DNA of 64,000 nucleotides from Otis tarda (lineage: Eukaryota > Chordata > Aves > Otidiformes > Otididae). The notes beneath the pieces are model-generated. The model did not search any database. It was not told the origin of the DNA and saw nothing but the letters and a program-made list of their open reading frames with translations. Position 1 is the first letter of the stretch. Each line of letters begins with the position of its first letter. Shown here in pieces: positions 54,516-63,997 of the stretch. A program made the position numbers and the translations under genes. The DNA lies in assembly GCA_026413225.1 (NCBI GenBank), contig CM048554.1, positions 91,057,963 through 91,121,962 of the forward strand, given 5' to 3'.

Positions 54516-54556
54516 AAGTCATGAACTAAGGGGATGAACTAAGTCATGAACTAAGG
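54516..54556 (+). repeat. Short direct duplication, period 25 bp
   Basis: AAGTCATGAACTAAGG occurs at 54516 and at 54541, with GGATGAACT between. It is local slippage. Confidence 0.8.
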
Positions 54557-56944
54557 TGGACAGATCTGGGCCAAGTTCAAAGAATGTTTGAGAGTGATGA
54601 GAAAGCCATGGAAAACCCAGAGAGAGCTGCAGGTTGCTTTTTTATTATTATTATTTTTAAATAATAGATGCATATTTTTTTTGTACTTGGTAAGAAGAAG
54701 ACTGCTGGGTTTGGAAGCCTTGGTTTGCTCTTAAAGAGGTGAACTGTACACTCCATGTGCCTTTGCAGAGCTCCTGGGGTGTAAAGACAGGACTATGAGG
54801 AGCATAAGCATTGGGGAAGAGGTGTAACAAGATTTTGTCAAGGAAGGAAAGGGAAACCCATGAAGTTCACAGTTGAAATATAAAAGCTACAAAATAGAAT
54901 AATCTGATTCTGCTTCCACAAACACAGACATGATCTTGCAAATGAGGACAAGACCACATCTCAATTTAAAAAAAAATCCATTAACATTGTAAAGGCTACA
55001 CCCAGAAGCAAGGTATTTTTAAGATGAGCTCAAAACCTTTATCTGGGCTTGTTCTACCTGAGACCTGAATCCTTTAAGACTGGCTTCTTCCTGTAATGAA
55101 AAATAAAAGTATCTTTCTAAATAGAGATCACATCTATGTTTTACAGTTAAGTATTCCCTTCTCCAGTACACACACATAGTAGTAGAATAAGTAGACATGA
55201 ATAAATACAGTTTTACAGGCTTCTGTGAGACCTGTCAGTTAAACAATTTTTGGATAATGAAAAGATTGGAAGATAATAACAGGCCACATCCTTTGACGGC
55301 ATTGGATACTGCTTCCCTAGATTACTGGGTCAATGCCAGTCTGGGCTGCTGATCTGCCTCTGTAGTTTTACTTGGTTACTTTTCTCAAAGTCAGATGAGA
55401 TACTGCCTCCAGCCAGTGGGACGTACCACTGGCTCGTATTTGGCAGAAGCTTAAAGTGACACAATTTTATTTACCTACCTCTTCCAAGCCTTTGGCTTCT
55501 CAGAGACTTTGTTTTCTTCCTCAAAGAAAGAGCTACACAGAGCAGTGGTGATACTGATGGCCTTTACTGGCTCAATTATCCTTTGGTAGAGTGGATTTCA
55601 CACTTTGCAGCATCTATACCAACAGTTTCATAACAGCCTCACTCCAAGACCAGATTATGTTGGATTTAATTGTTTTACAGAACCTCCCACTTGCCACCAG
55701 AACGAGATCTTCAGCTGTGCGCTACCTTGCAAAGTGCTACTGAGAGTAACTGTGCATATCCTGAATCCCTCAAAGGGCTTCCCAACCTTGCAAAGCTCCG
55801 GCATTTGGATGATGCCAGAGCCATTTGCTACTGCTTTAGTCTTGAAAGCAGGCCTACAAGACCTTTGTGGCCTTCAAAATTTCTTCCTTTCCTGAATTTC
55901 AGCATGTTGTAAGCGTCTCTCTCTAAGCCTCTTGCTAAGCAGAATAGACAACTAAACTTTGCAATTAATCTCATACTGCAGAAGAAACTGTCAACTAGTA
56001 AACACTGACATCCTAAAAGAACTCAAATTAATGGGTAATGTGTTTTATTAAATTAGGAGCCCAAATCTGCATGCCAGCAAAAGCTTCTAGCTTCTGATTA
56101 CCTCCGGGAACAAAGAAGACTAGAGCATGCTTATAAATAGTGGCAGTGGGCTTAGCATATGTTACCTTCTTTCCTAGATAAATATTAATTAGCCATGCAG
56201 AACAACCAGAGCTTTAGTAGGAAGAAATCTTTGTAGCTCCCCTTAAATCAATGCTGACATGCTGATTTTGCAAGGAAAAGATCTGATTCTTAATTTTCAG
56301 GAATTTTACTTCTTTACTGTGATTCATTGCATCGCAGAAGTTTCCGTCAAGCTTTCTGCATTAGTAGCTTTTTCCTGTAAAATGTGTGCAGACTTTTTTT
56401 TTTAACACGAAATTCAATGTTTTGTTTCTGAAAACTCGGTATTTGGGACCTGTTTGAAATCAGCTCTGGATCCTGAAAGGAACCCTTACAGGTTTCATCC
56501 TCTAAAGCAAAAAGAAAGACTTGAACATACTGAAGCTTTAAACCTGATACAGGTCCATATCTGAAAGCTGGGGATTTATCTTCTGCCAGGTCTGAGCACA
56601 GAACATGAGACTTTTTTCATTTGAAACCCTACAGAGTCTAAACAAAGGGTCCTTTGCTTTAATGCTGAAGAGATGCTCTTCTCTTTTTTTTTTTTTTTCC
56701 TTATGTGACAGGCTGGAGTTAAACTTTATGCCATTGACTTTCAGCCCTGATAGGCAACTATACCTTTATGTCTACAGTCATGGCTATTTCTTACAGTTCA
56801 TCCCCCAGTTGATCTGCATGTATTTCATCGTAGACAGATCCCGGTGGGCTAAAACCCCTTCAGGCATACAACTGGAGACAGCCTGAACTGTAGAGATGAT
56901 TGTTCAGCCAGACGCTCTGGCAGCAAAACAGGCATTTGCACTGG

Positions 56945-57009
56945 TTTAGTATGAATTAGAGGCTCCAGCAGCCTCATTTTAGTGTGAATTAGAGGCTCCA
57001 GCAGCCTCA
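56945..57009 (+). repeat. Tandem duplication of a 33-bp unit
   Basis: Two adjacent copies of a unit containing GAATTAGAGGCTCCAGCAGC (56945-56977 and 56978-57009) differ at a couple of positions. This is a recent local duplication. Confidence 0.92.
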
Positions 57010-60000
57010 GGTAGAAATCACAATAAGGAGGAGGCAACACTGCTTTTCACACAACCAGTCATTTCTTCTGCTTTGTAAGGAAGCAGGAGAATAATGGGCA
57101 GTGTGGAAGGAGAGGAGACGGGGCAGGATTGAAGCGGTTTCCTGTGGAGCATCTCCAGGAACATCACTAAAGAGCAAACTCGTTGTAGATGAATGAGGAA
57201 CAGTCACCAACCTCAACTGCTGCCTCCATGAGCTGAAATGTGTCAGGATGGGGGCAGTGTCTAGAGATGAAGTGGCAGAGACAGAGTAAGGAAGGACTGG
57301 AGTTTCTTTTTGCTTCACCTCAGTTGTCTACTTAAAGAGTAGCTGCATACTCTTCAGAGGGTATTTGAGTGCATTTTTTAGCAACTGTGGCTAACCAGTA
57401 TGAAGAACAAGGAGATAACTTGATCTGGCTTTATTCCCTTGGGCTGAGAAACTCAGTGTATATGTGTGCCTATTAAGCCCATGTGCTTGTTTCTTTTTCT
57501 GGGTCCTTGGAGTCAAAATCAAAACCGGACCCAGCTGTTCCTTATAATTAAATTTCAGTAACTCAAGCTGGGTGGTTTTATTTTGACTAGTGACTTAAAA
57601 GTGTTGGCATTTAAATGGCCTCAGCTATATTTCAAAGTTAACATTGAGAAACTTCACACATACATTAGCGTTATTTGTCTGTTGGCAAACTCAACAAAAT
57701 ACCACTGCGTTGATTTACATAGTGAAGGTTATCTTTGCTAACAGAAGGACTCAGAATTGCACTATTTAAAATATGAGGATGAATCTCATCGCAGTGCAAG
57801 AGGCTACAAATGGCATTACACACAACTTGCCATCTGAGTCAAGTGCAGAGGTGAAGTTTATACTGCACACTGAGCCCAGTGTTCAAATATACCTAAAAGA
57901 TCCAAGAGCCAAAACCCACACAACATTATCTGTGGCCAGGACAGATCTAACTGTAGGATGAGGGCTTTTCCTTTCAGTTACTTAGGTTTGTTTCTATGAG
58001 TCTGTCTCCAATTTGTTTATAAGTCATTGATGACATGTGTGCTATACATGGGCAGTTCGTGATGCAATAAACCAGTAATAGGCTCAGTTTTCATTGCAGT
58101 TTCTATATTTGGGTATTTCAGTACATCAGAATCTAGATATAAGAAGTATTAACAGTCTTATCCCAGCAGAAAGAAATTAATTTTATGCCTGCCTCTGCAC
58201 AGAAGCCAAAAGCTTCAGGAAATGGGATCTCTTCCCACAGGCATCTTTGCAGATCCAGTTAGGAGAGGGGAAGGTAAACAATGAAATGCAAGCTTCAGGG
58301 TGACAGCACAGCAGTGAGATATGATCGTTCATGTGATAATACTTATCATTCATAAGATGTTTCTGACTGGCGCTCCAAGACTCCAGTACTTATTGATGAT
58401 CTAGGCAGAACCTGGTTCCTGCCTTCATCAAGGCTTGGCCAGTAGGAGCCCAGCCATGGCACAGGGCTATGTGCTGCCTGGCTGGGCAGAGAGAAAGAGT
58501 AATTTTTTAAAACCGGACCGCCTCTTGCTCCGACACAAATCCTGGGAACCTGCACACTCAGCCTAAAGCGAGCAGCGGTTCGAGGGCCTGGGTGGGGACA
58601 TGGCTTCTGCATGCCCCACCAGCAGTGATGCGCAGCACCATGTCCGTGACATGGAACACTATTAGGAAGCTGGCTTTACTTTCTAACTGCAGCTATTCCC
58701 AAGCCAAGACTGGAGCACCAGAGAGAAGTATGGGAGTGCTTACTGCCCAGGAGGACCAGGTGATCCTTGTGGGAAGTCAAGTGAAGTTACCACAGCTAGA
58801 CCTGGCATGCCCTGGGTGAATGTTTTCCTGACCACTAGCAGCAGTACTACGTAACTGAGTAAGAAAGAAGTGAGCACAACAGAAGAAAAGAAACAAGGGA
58901 GGAGAAAGCCATCTTCTTGCCAAGACAGAGAGGGAAGCAATGAGTGATGATTACTGATGAATAATAACCCAGAATTAATGGAGAAGGGCAACAGCAGAAG
59001 CTGTGCAGAGAACATAAACATTTTATAATGAGGGTAAACAGTGAGGGTAAACAGGGTGGCCAGAACTCATTGTCCATTCATATGCTCCTTGTCTGCATTA
59101 CACGACATGGCTGATGGCCGTGGCTGGGGCTAGAAAACGACTGCCCTTGGAGGCTCTCTAATTTTATCAGAAGAGCCTTTCCACAAGAGGAAAGCTGTTC
59201 CAAAACCAAAGGAAGGGCTAGGTTTTCCTCTTGTTATTATTGGTGTTTTAAATTTAAATCAGTCTCAGATATGTAGCCGTATTTGGGAAGAATGTTGAGC
59301 TACGGAGGCTCAAGGGCAGCTGCCAACTTAAGCACAACTATATTAAGCCAGAAATGTCGAGCAGAAGTGAAAGCAATAGCACACTGTATTAGAAACCAGG
59401 ATTATAAAATCTCTGCCCGTCAAAGAGACCAGAAGAATGTAGATAGCTCTGTATTATTATTTTTGATGCAGTAAAGCCCAGAGGCTCCAATCAACTACCA
59501 GGCTCCACTGAGCACAAGGAGGTACCACAAAATAAAAACATGGAAACAGACTAAATCCTATCCCAAGCCCTTTTGGGAAAACAGAAAGGCTTATTGACAT
59601 TTTGTCTTCCTATCAGTTCAGTGAATGCAAGCAAACCTTGACTACCACACTTTGATTAATTCAAGGCAATCCTCTCCTTCCCTCATTTCTTGAGAGAGTC
59701 TAATTAAAGAGCGCATCTGGGACTGATTTTACAAAATCTCAAGAACCGTTGCTGCTTTTTTGATCTCAGGGGACTGGTGGGTTCTTAGAGCATTCCAAGT
59801 ACCTTGCCCAGTACTGAAATAGGGAGGGAAAGGGTTGTCCCTGCAGGGCTCTGGCTTTCCCACACCACTGTGCAGCCCTGGCTCACCGTCAGTTCAGTGC
59901 TTCTCTTCCTAGTTTCCTCACCCCTCTTGGACCATGATGGATCCTCTCCAGCCTCCTCTTGCTGTCCTTCCTTGATCTGCATCCTCTCAGGTGTGCCAGT

Positions 60001-60210
60001 CCCTCTTGCTCAAGGACGACAAAGGCGAGGTTTCTCACCCTGGCCACAGCAAAATGCAGTGCCTATCCCTGCATGGTGCTGAGTGTGGCCCAAGAAGGAC
60101 AGGGGCACAGGGAAGCAGTTTGCCTTCCTGCCACAGCCGAAACTGGTCAGGAGGAGATATCCAAGAGGGGAGTGCTGAGCACTCAAAGGGAGCTTAGACA
60201 GGTAGAAAAA

Positions 60211-60649
60211 TAGAATCAGAGAATAGTTTGGGTTGGAAGGGACCTTTAAAGGTCATCTAGTCCAACCCCCCTGCAAGGAGCAGGGACACCTTCAAGTAGA
60301 TCAGGTTGCTCAGAGCCCTGTCCAACCTGGCCTTGAATGTTTCCAGGGATGGGGCATCCACCACCTCTCTGGGGCAACCTGTTCCAGTATTTCACCACTC
60401 TCATTGTAAAACAAAATTTAATAATATCCAATCTAAATCGACCTCCTTCTATTTTAAAACCATTACCCCTTGTTTTATTACAACAGGCCCTACTGTTGAG
60501 TTTTTCCACATCTTTCCTGTAGGCCCACTTTAGCTATTGGAAGGCTGCTATAAGGTCTCCCTGGAGCCTCCTCTTTTCCAGGCTGAACAGCCCCAACTCT
60601 CTCAGCCTGTCCTCATAGGAGAGGTGCTCCAGCAGCCCTCTGATCATCA
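60211..60649 (-). mobile_element. CR1 LINE fragment, 5'-truncated, near HTR1B promoter
   Basis: Read on the minus strand, this is the C-terminal ORF2 part and 3'UTR of CR1, ending in a partial tail next to 60211. Diagnostic strings on the plus strand are TTGGGTTGGAAGGGACC, GGTCATCTAGTCCAACCCC and CCAGGCTGAACAGCCCC. The frame is broken. It stops abruptly at about 60649 (TGATCATC then unrelated sequence), which is the usual 5' truncation. It lies about 0.9 kb upstream of the TATA box and is the nearest repeat to the gene. Confidence 0.92.
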
Positions 60650-60999
60650 GGTAGCAGCACCATGTGCACACGTGCACAAAAACACCCGCAGACTCAAACT
60701 GTTGCATCCTGAAGAGGTTTGTCGTGACATCTTCGGGAGATTTACTCGAGGGCTGGAGCACAGACGTTTCACTGAGCTCGGAATTACCCTGACCCAGCGA
60801 AAAGCAAGCTTGCACCTCCCTTTGTGTGTAAAACTTTCCTGCGCCTGCGGAGAACAAACGCCGGCAGGAGCTGTGGGAGCTGGAGAAGCGCGGGTGCTCC
60901 CGGTGCACCTCCTGCCCCGCCTCCCGAGTAGCGAAGGATGCTGCAGGGCACGTCAGGGCTGTTCAATCACAGATGTGCGTTTCTAAGCACATCAGGGGG
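60650..60999. other. Promoter-distal intergenic stretch, no gene seen
   Basis: About 350 bp of moderately G+C-rich sequence between the CR1 fragment and the A-rich tract. It holds several CpGs and GC-rich strings (for example CCCCGCCTCCCGAG near 60914) and could be distal promoter. No coding frame is recognised. Confidence 0.4.
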
Positions 61000-61051
61000 A
61001 AAAAAAAAAAAAAAAAAAAAAAAAGAAAGAAAAGGAAAAAAAAAAAAAGAG
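61000..61051. repeat. A-rich tract bordering the CpG island
   Basis: A run of 25 A directly after five G is followed by GAAAGAAAAGG and another 13 A. It marks the exact change from mixed sequence to CpG island. It is simple sequence and length-unstable; it could also act as a nucleosome-excluding element upstream of the promoter. No transposon body adjoins it clearly. Confidence 0.85.
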
Positions 61052-61575
61052 TAAGAAAGCCTGAGCCCAGGAGGCGCTGGATTGCTAAAAGTTTAAGTGT
61101 AAAGCAGGCGACGTGACCCGGTGGGACGCGCAGCCCCCGCAGCGGCGGAGCCCGCCGCGCTGCCCTGCAGAGCCCCTCGCCCGCCCGCCCGCTCCGGCTG
61201 CGCCCCTGTCCCGCTCTGTCCTGCTCGCCCCAGCCTCTTCCCCGCACCCCCAGCTGAGCGGCACTCGCAACCCCGGCGTGGGACGGGGCGGCGGTGGGGC
61301 AGACCCCCTCCCCCCCGCCATACCTCCAGGCTGCGGAGGAGCTGGGCCGGGGGGCGAGGCCGGTCTCCCCTCGACGCCCGCGGGGGCAGGGGCGGGGGGC
61401 CGACGGTAAGGCGGTGCGCGGGGCCGGGGTGGGCATCCCTCCCCCCCGTCGGGCGGGTGCGGGAGGCAGGGCTGAGGGAGGCGGCGGCTCCTCCTCCGCG
61501 GGCAGGCGGGCAGCCCGCCCGAGAGCGGCACCGGTTGCTCGGTGCCGGCGGAGCCGCGCTGTGCCGTGCCGCCCG

Positions 61576-61585
61576 CTATATAAGG
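61576..61585 (+). promoter_or_regulatory. HTR1B: TATA box, probable HTR1B core promoter
   Basis: The string CTATATAAGG stands alone in a stretch that is otherwise almost pure G+C, and points toward HTR1B. A start site 25-32 bp downstream would fall near 61605-61615, in a pyrimidine-rich CTCGTCGCTCCCTC context. That would give a leader of about 640 nt before the receptor ATG. GC-box-like runs (GGGGCGG-type) lie upstream at about 61284 and 61388. The TATA match is direct; its use and the start site are inferred. Confidence 0.7.
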
Positions 61586-61665
61586 GGCGGCGGCCGCTCG
61601 TCGCTCCCTCACACCGGTCCCTGCCCGCCGCTGCCGGCGCTGGGCTGAGGCCGGGCCCCGACAGC

Positions 61666-61803
61666 ATGGCCCGCGGCGGGGAGCCATGGGAGGTGGTCTT
61701 CCCCCCTGCCTCCCGCGGACCCTCCTCTTCCTTCTCCTCCTCCTCCTCCTCCCGCTCCGCCCGCACCCGCGGCTGCAAACTTGCTGCGGCGGGCTGCGTG
61801 TGA
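61666..61803 (+). other. Upstream ORF 1 in HTR1B leader (45 codons)
   Basis: The ATG lies in a strong context (A at -3, G at +4). The frame encodes 45 residues including a serine run read from a TCC-type trinucleotide repeat (about 61729-61757), and ends at TGA at 61803. No protein family is recognised. The likely role, if translated, is to reduce initiation at the receptor ATG. It overlaps upstream ORF 2 in another frame. Confidence 0.4.
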
Positions 61804-62030
61804 AGGCAGGGCGCGGCGGGGCGGCTCCGCTGCCCTCGCAGCCCCCGCCGCAACTGCCGTCGCACCCGCGGGGGCCCAGGGGGCGGTGGGGTGGGGGGGC
61901 CGAAGCTGCCCCCCGCGGGCATGCGGGGCCGCCGCTGCCGCTGCGCCCGTCGAGACGCGGTGGGGAGCGGCGGGCGGCGGGGCTGTGCCTAGGGGCGGCC
62001 GGGGCGGGACCCCCATGCCCAGGGCAATGA
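61686..62030 (+). other. Upstream ORF 2 in HTR1B leader (114 codons)
   Basis: The ATG has G at -3 and G at +4. The predicted 114 residues start with a leucine-rich stretch that comes from the same CTC/TCC repeat and would superficially resemble a signal peptide; the rest is Pro/Gly/Arg-rich as expected from GC-rich DNA. It stops at 62030. I recognise no homolog and treat it as a possible regulatory uORF, not a gene. Confidence 0.3.
61921..61992 (+). other. Upstream ORF 3 in HTR1B leader (23 codons)
   Basis: The ATG at 61921 has G at -3 but C at +4. It opens a 23-residue, Arg/Cys-rich frame ending at TAG 61992. It lies inside upstream ORF 2 in a different frame. Only a regulatory role is conceivable. 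Confidence 0.25.
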
Positions 62031-62095
62031 GCTGGCGGGGGAAGCGGGCACGCCTGGCCCCCGGTTCACCCGGCTCCCTCGCCCGCGGGGCGTGA
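62015..62095 (+). other. Upstream ORF 4 in HTR1B leader (26 codons)
   Basis: The ATG at 62015 and an in-frame second ATG at 62027 give 26 or 22 residues, ending at TGA 62095. It sits about 155 nt before the receptor start, a distance that allows reinitiation. No homology is recognised. Confidence 0.3.
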
Positions 62096-62158
62096 GGCTC
62101 CGGGGAGCCCGGCTTGGTGCTCCCGGAAGGGCGGGCGGGAGGTGGTGCCGGCACGGGG

Positions 62159-62203
62159 ATGCTGCAGCCCTTCCCCGGCGCCGACGGGGTCCTGCCGGGG
62201 TAG
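62159..62203 (+). other. Upstream ORF 5 in HTR1B leader (14 codons)
   Basis: A 14-residue frame starts at 62159 (ATG CTG CAG) and stops at TAG 62201-62203, ending 48 nt before the receptor ATG. It is the last upstream ATG. Its context is moderate (G at -3, C at +4). It could intercept ribosomes that scan or reinitiate close to the receptor start. Confidence 0.35.
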
Positions 62204-62251
62204 CGGCCCCGCCGAGCCCCGCCGTCTTGCGGGGGCGGCGGCCGCGGAGGG

Positions 62252-63391
62252 ATGGAGCCGGCCGGCCCCTGCCAAGGGCCGCTGCTCCCCGCCAACGACT
62301 CTTACCACGGCCGAAACTGCAGCCCCCAGGGAGGGATCTACCAAGATGCCACCCCCCTCTCCGGGAAGATCGTGCTGGCTGTTGTCCTGGCGCTCGTCAC
62401 CCTGGCCACGGTGCTCTCCAACGCCTTTGTCATCGCTACCGTCTACCAGACGAGAAAACTCCACACGCCGGCCAACTATCTCATCGCCTCGCTGGCCGTC
62501 ACCGACCTCCTGGTCTCCATCCTCGTCATGCCCATCAGCACCATGTACACTGTGACCGGCAAGTGGACGCTGGGCCAGGTCGTCTGTGATATCTGGCTGT
62601 CCTCGGACATCACCTGTTGCACGGCATCCATCCTGCACCTCTGTGTCATCGCCCTGGACCGCTACTGGGCCATCACCGACGCCGTCGAGTACTCCACGAA
62701 ACGGACTCCCAAGCGGGCAGCGGGAATGATTGCTCTGGTCTGGGTCTTCTCCATCTGCATCTCCATGCCCCCTTTGTTTTGGCGGCAGGCAAAGGCCGAG
62801 GAGGTCTCTCACTGTGTGGTGAACACGGACCACGTCCTCTACACCGTGTACTCCACGGTGGGAGCCTTCTACTTCCCCACTCTGCTGCTGATAGCCCTCT
62901 ACGGGAGGATCTACGTGGAAGCCCGCTCGCGGATTTTGAAGCAGACGCCAAAGAAAGCAGGTAAAAGACTAACGCGGGCTCAGCTTATCACAGACTCCCC
63001 GGGGTCCTCCTCCTCCGTCACGTCCATAAACTCCAAGGCCCCCGAGGGATCCAGCGAAACGGGCTCTCCTGTCTACATGAACCAGGTGAAGGTGAAGGTC
63101 TCAGATGCTTTGCTGGAGAAGAAGAAGCTCACAGCCGCTAGAGAGCGGAAAGCTACAAAGACTTTAGGGATTATTTTAGGAGCCTTCATCGTCTGTTGGC
63201 TGCCCTTTTTCATCATCAGCCTGGTGTTGCCTATTTGCAAGGACGCTTGCTGGTTCCACATGGCCATCTTTGACTTTTTCACGTGGCTCGGATATCTCAA
63301 CTCCCTCATCAACCCCGTCATCTATACCATGTCTAACGAAGACTTCAAACAAGCCTTCCACAAACTCATACGTTTCCGATGCACAGGCTGA
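62252..63391 (+). CDS. HTR1B: 5-hydroxytryptamine receptor 1B (5-HT1B), complete single-exon CDS
   Basis: Encodes a 379-residue class A GPCR that binds serotonin and, in the known family, couples to Gi/o to lower cAMP, acting mainly as a presynaptic auto- and heteroreceptor. Seen in the sequence: N-glycosylation sequons at N15 and N22; seven hydrophobic segments at about 38-63, 74-98, 109-134, 155-174, 195-219, 304-326 and 338-360; D85 (2.50); amine-binding D119 (3.32); DRY at 136-138; the disulfide pair C112/C188; CWLPFF at 315-320; NPVIY at 354-358; and C377 as a likely palmitoylation site. The match to mammalian 5-HT1B is near-continuous from TM1 to the C-terminus ([27 protein letters not shown]), which separates it from 5-HT1D, 1E and 1F. 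The human protein has 390 residues; most of the difference is a shorter N-terminus and one Glu fewer in extracellular loop 2. The ATG at 62252 is chosen because it begins the conserved acidic/Cys-containing N-terminus; it has G at -3 and +4. No intron interrupts the frame, as in other vertebrates. Confidence 0.97.
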   Translation: MEPAGPCQGPLLPANDSYHGRNCSPQGGIYQDATPLSGKIVLAVVLALVTLATVLSNAFVIATVYQTRKLHTPANYLIASLAVTDLLVSILVMPISTMYTVTGKWTLGQVVCDIWLSSDITCCTASILHLCVIALDRYWAITDAVEYSTKRTPKRAAGMIALVWVFSICISMPPLFWRQAKAEEVSHCVVNTDHVLYTVYSTVGAFYFPTLLLIALYGRIYVEARSRILKQTPKKAGKRLTRAQLITDSPGSSSSVTSINSKAPEGSSETGSPVYMNQVKVKVSDALLEKKKLTAARERKATKTLGIILGAFIVCWLPFFIISLVLPICKDACWFHMAIFDFFTWLGYLNSLINPVIYTMSNEDFKQAFHKLIRFRCTG

Positions 63392-63525
63392 AAATTTTTG
63401 AAGGCGATGTGTTCTCTGGGCCTGCCCCCACAGATGCCCGTGCCCGACGCCACAGGTAGGTGGCCCCCCCACCCCCCTCCCCCAGCGGCGATGCTCGGGA
63501 CGGGAAGGGCTTTGGGATGGGAATC

Positions 63526-63549
63526 GGGATTGGGGGAGGGAGGGGAGGG
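63526..63549 (+). other. G-quadruplex-like motif after HTR1B stop
   Basis: Five G runs of 3-5 bases are separated by one to four bases within 24 bp, starting 135 bp after the stop codon. This satisfies the common G3+N1-7 quadruplex rule. On the sense strand it could form in the mRNA 3'UTR. Function is not shown. Confidence 0.55.
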
Positions 63550-63963
63550 TACGGCCCCACAAACAGCTTTTCCATCCCGTCTCGGGCAGGACATGGGGTG
63601 GGGGCGGGCCCCGCGGGTGGGAGCGACCTGCAGGGCTCCCTGCGAGCCCAGCCCAGCCCAGCCCAACCGAGGGTCGGGACGGCGTGGCGCTCCGCCGGCT
63701 GCTCCTCAGCCCCTTTGCCAGTTTCGGCGAACGGCGGCGGTGCTGCACGCTCCTGACATTTCACGGTGCGTGCGTGTGTCGTGTGTCCCGCACCCCCCCC
63801 ACACCCGTTCCCCCCTCCAATTTCGCGGGGAGTGACTCACGGCGGTCTGCTCTTCGTTGCACCTAGTAAACCAACCTGCCGCCATTTCGTATGCTAATGC
63901 CCTTGTTTAGACCAATTAGTGCTAAACGGCACTTACTTTCCAACGCGGAAAGCCAGCGTCGGG

Positions 63964-63997
63964 TGTGTATATATATATATTTTTTTTTTTTTTTTTA
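63964..63997. repeat. TA repeat and T run at window end
   Basis: GTGTGTATATATATATA passes into a run of about 17 T. It is simple sequence at the edge of the HTR1B 3' flank. Confidence 0.9.

Larger units (their letters stand above)
52110..60210. other. Intergenic, no gene seen
   Basis: Contains a 25-bp-period duplication (54516-54556) and a 33-bp duplication (56945-57009). The stretch 59780-60200 is somewhat G+C-rich but shows no coding signature. No exon recognised. Confidence 0.5.
61606..62251 (+). other. HTR1B: Putative HTR1B 5' leader (5'UTR)
   Basis: If transcription starts about 30 bp after the TATA box, the leader is about 645 nt, extremely GC-rich, and carries ATGs at 61666, 61686, 61921, 62015, 62027 and 62159 before the receptor start. 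The first two have purines at -3 and G at +4, so scanning ribosomes should meet them first. None of these frames runs uninterrupted into the receptor ATG. A downstream alternative start site or an intron in the leader would remove some of these ATGs; the sequence alone cannot exclude either. Confidence 0.5.
61085..63020. promoter_or_regulatory. HTR1B: CpG island over HTR1B promoter, leader and coding 5' half
   Basis: G+C content and CpG density rise abruptly at about 61,085, just after an A-rich tract, and stay very high to about 62,400. They remain high through the first two thirds of the receptor coding sequence. The preceding 60 kb is A+T-rich. This marks the promoter region of the only gene seen. 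A second GC-rich block (about 63420-63840) follows the stop codon. Boundaries are by eye. Confidence 0.85.

Noticed and set aside
61121-61648. 175-codon plus-strand frame upstream of HTR1B
   Set aside because: Low-complexity translation of CpG-island DNA; it lacks an ATG at its left end and overlaps the TATA box, so it would lie largely outside the transcript.
60963-61922. 319-codon minus-strand frame across the promoter (also 61609-62295, 228 codons)
   Set aside because: Composition-driven Pro/Arg/Gly-rich translation of the CpG island, ending in a phenylalanine run read from the A-rich tract. No family resemblance and no promoter evidence.
62066-62833. 255-codon frame antisense to HTR1B
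   Set aside because: It is the mirror of a strongly conserved GPCR coding sequence in GC-rich DNA, where stops are rare. No recognisable domain.
63424-63461. Splice-like signals after the stop codon (CCCCCACAG and CAG|GTAGGT)
   Set aside because: They would frame a 23-nt exon in the 3'UTR of a gene known to be intronless in its coding part; C-rich DNA makes such matches by chance.
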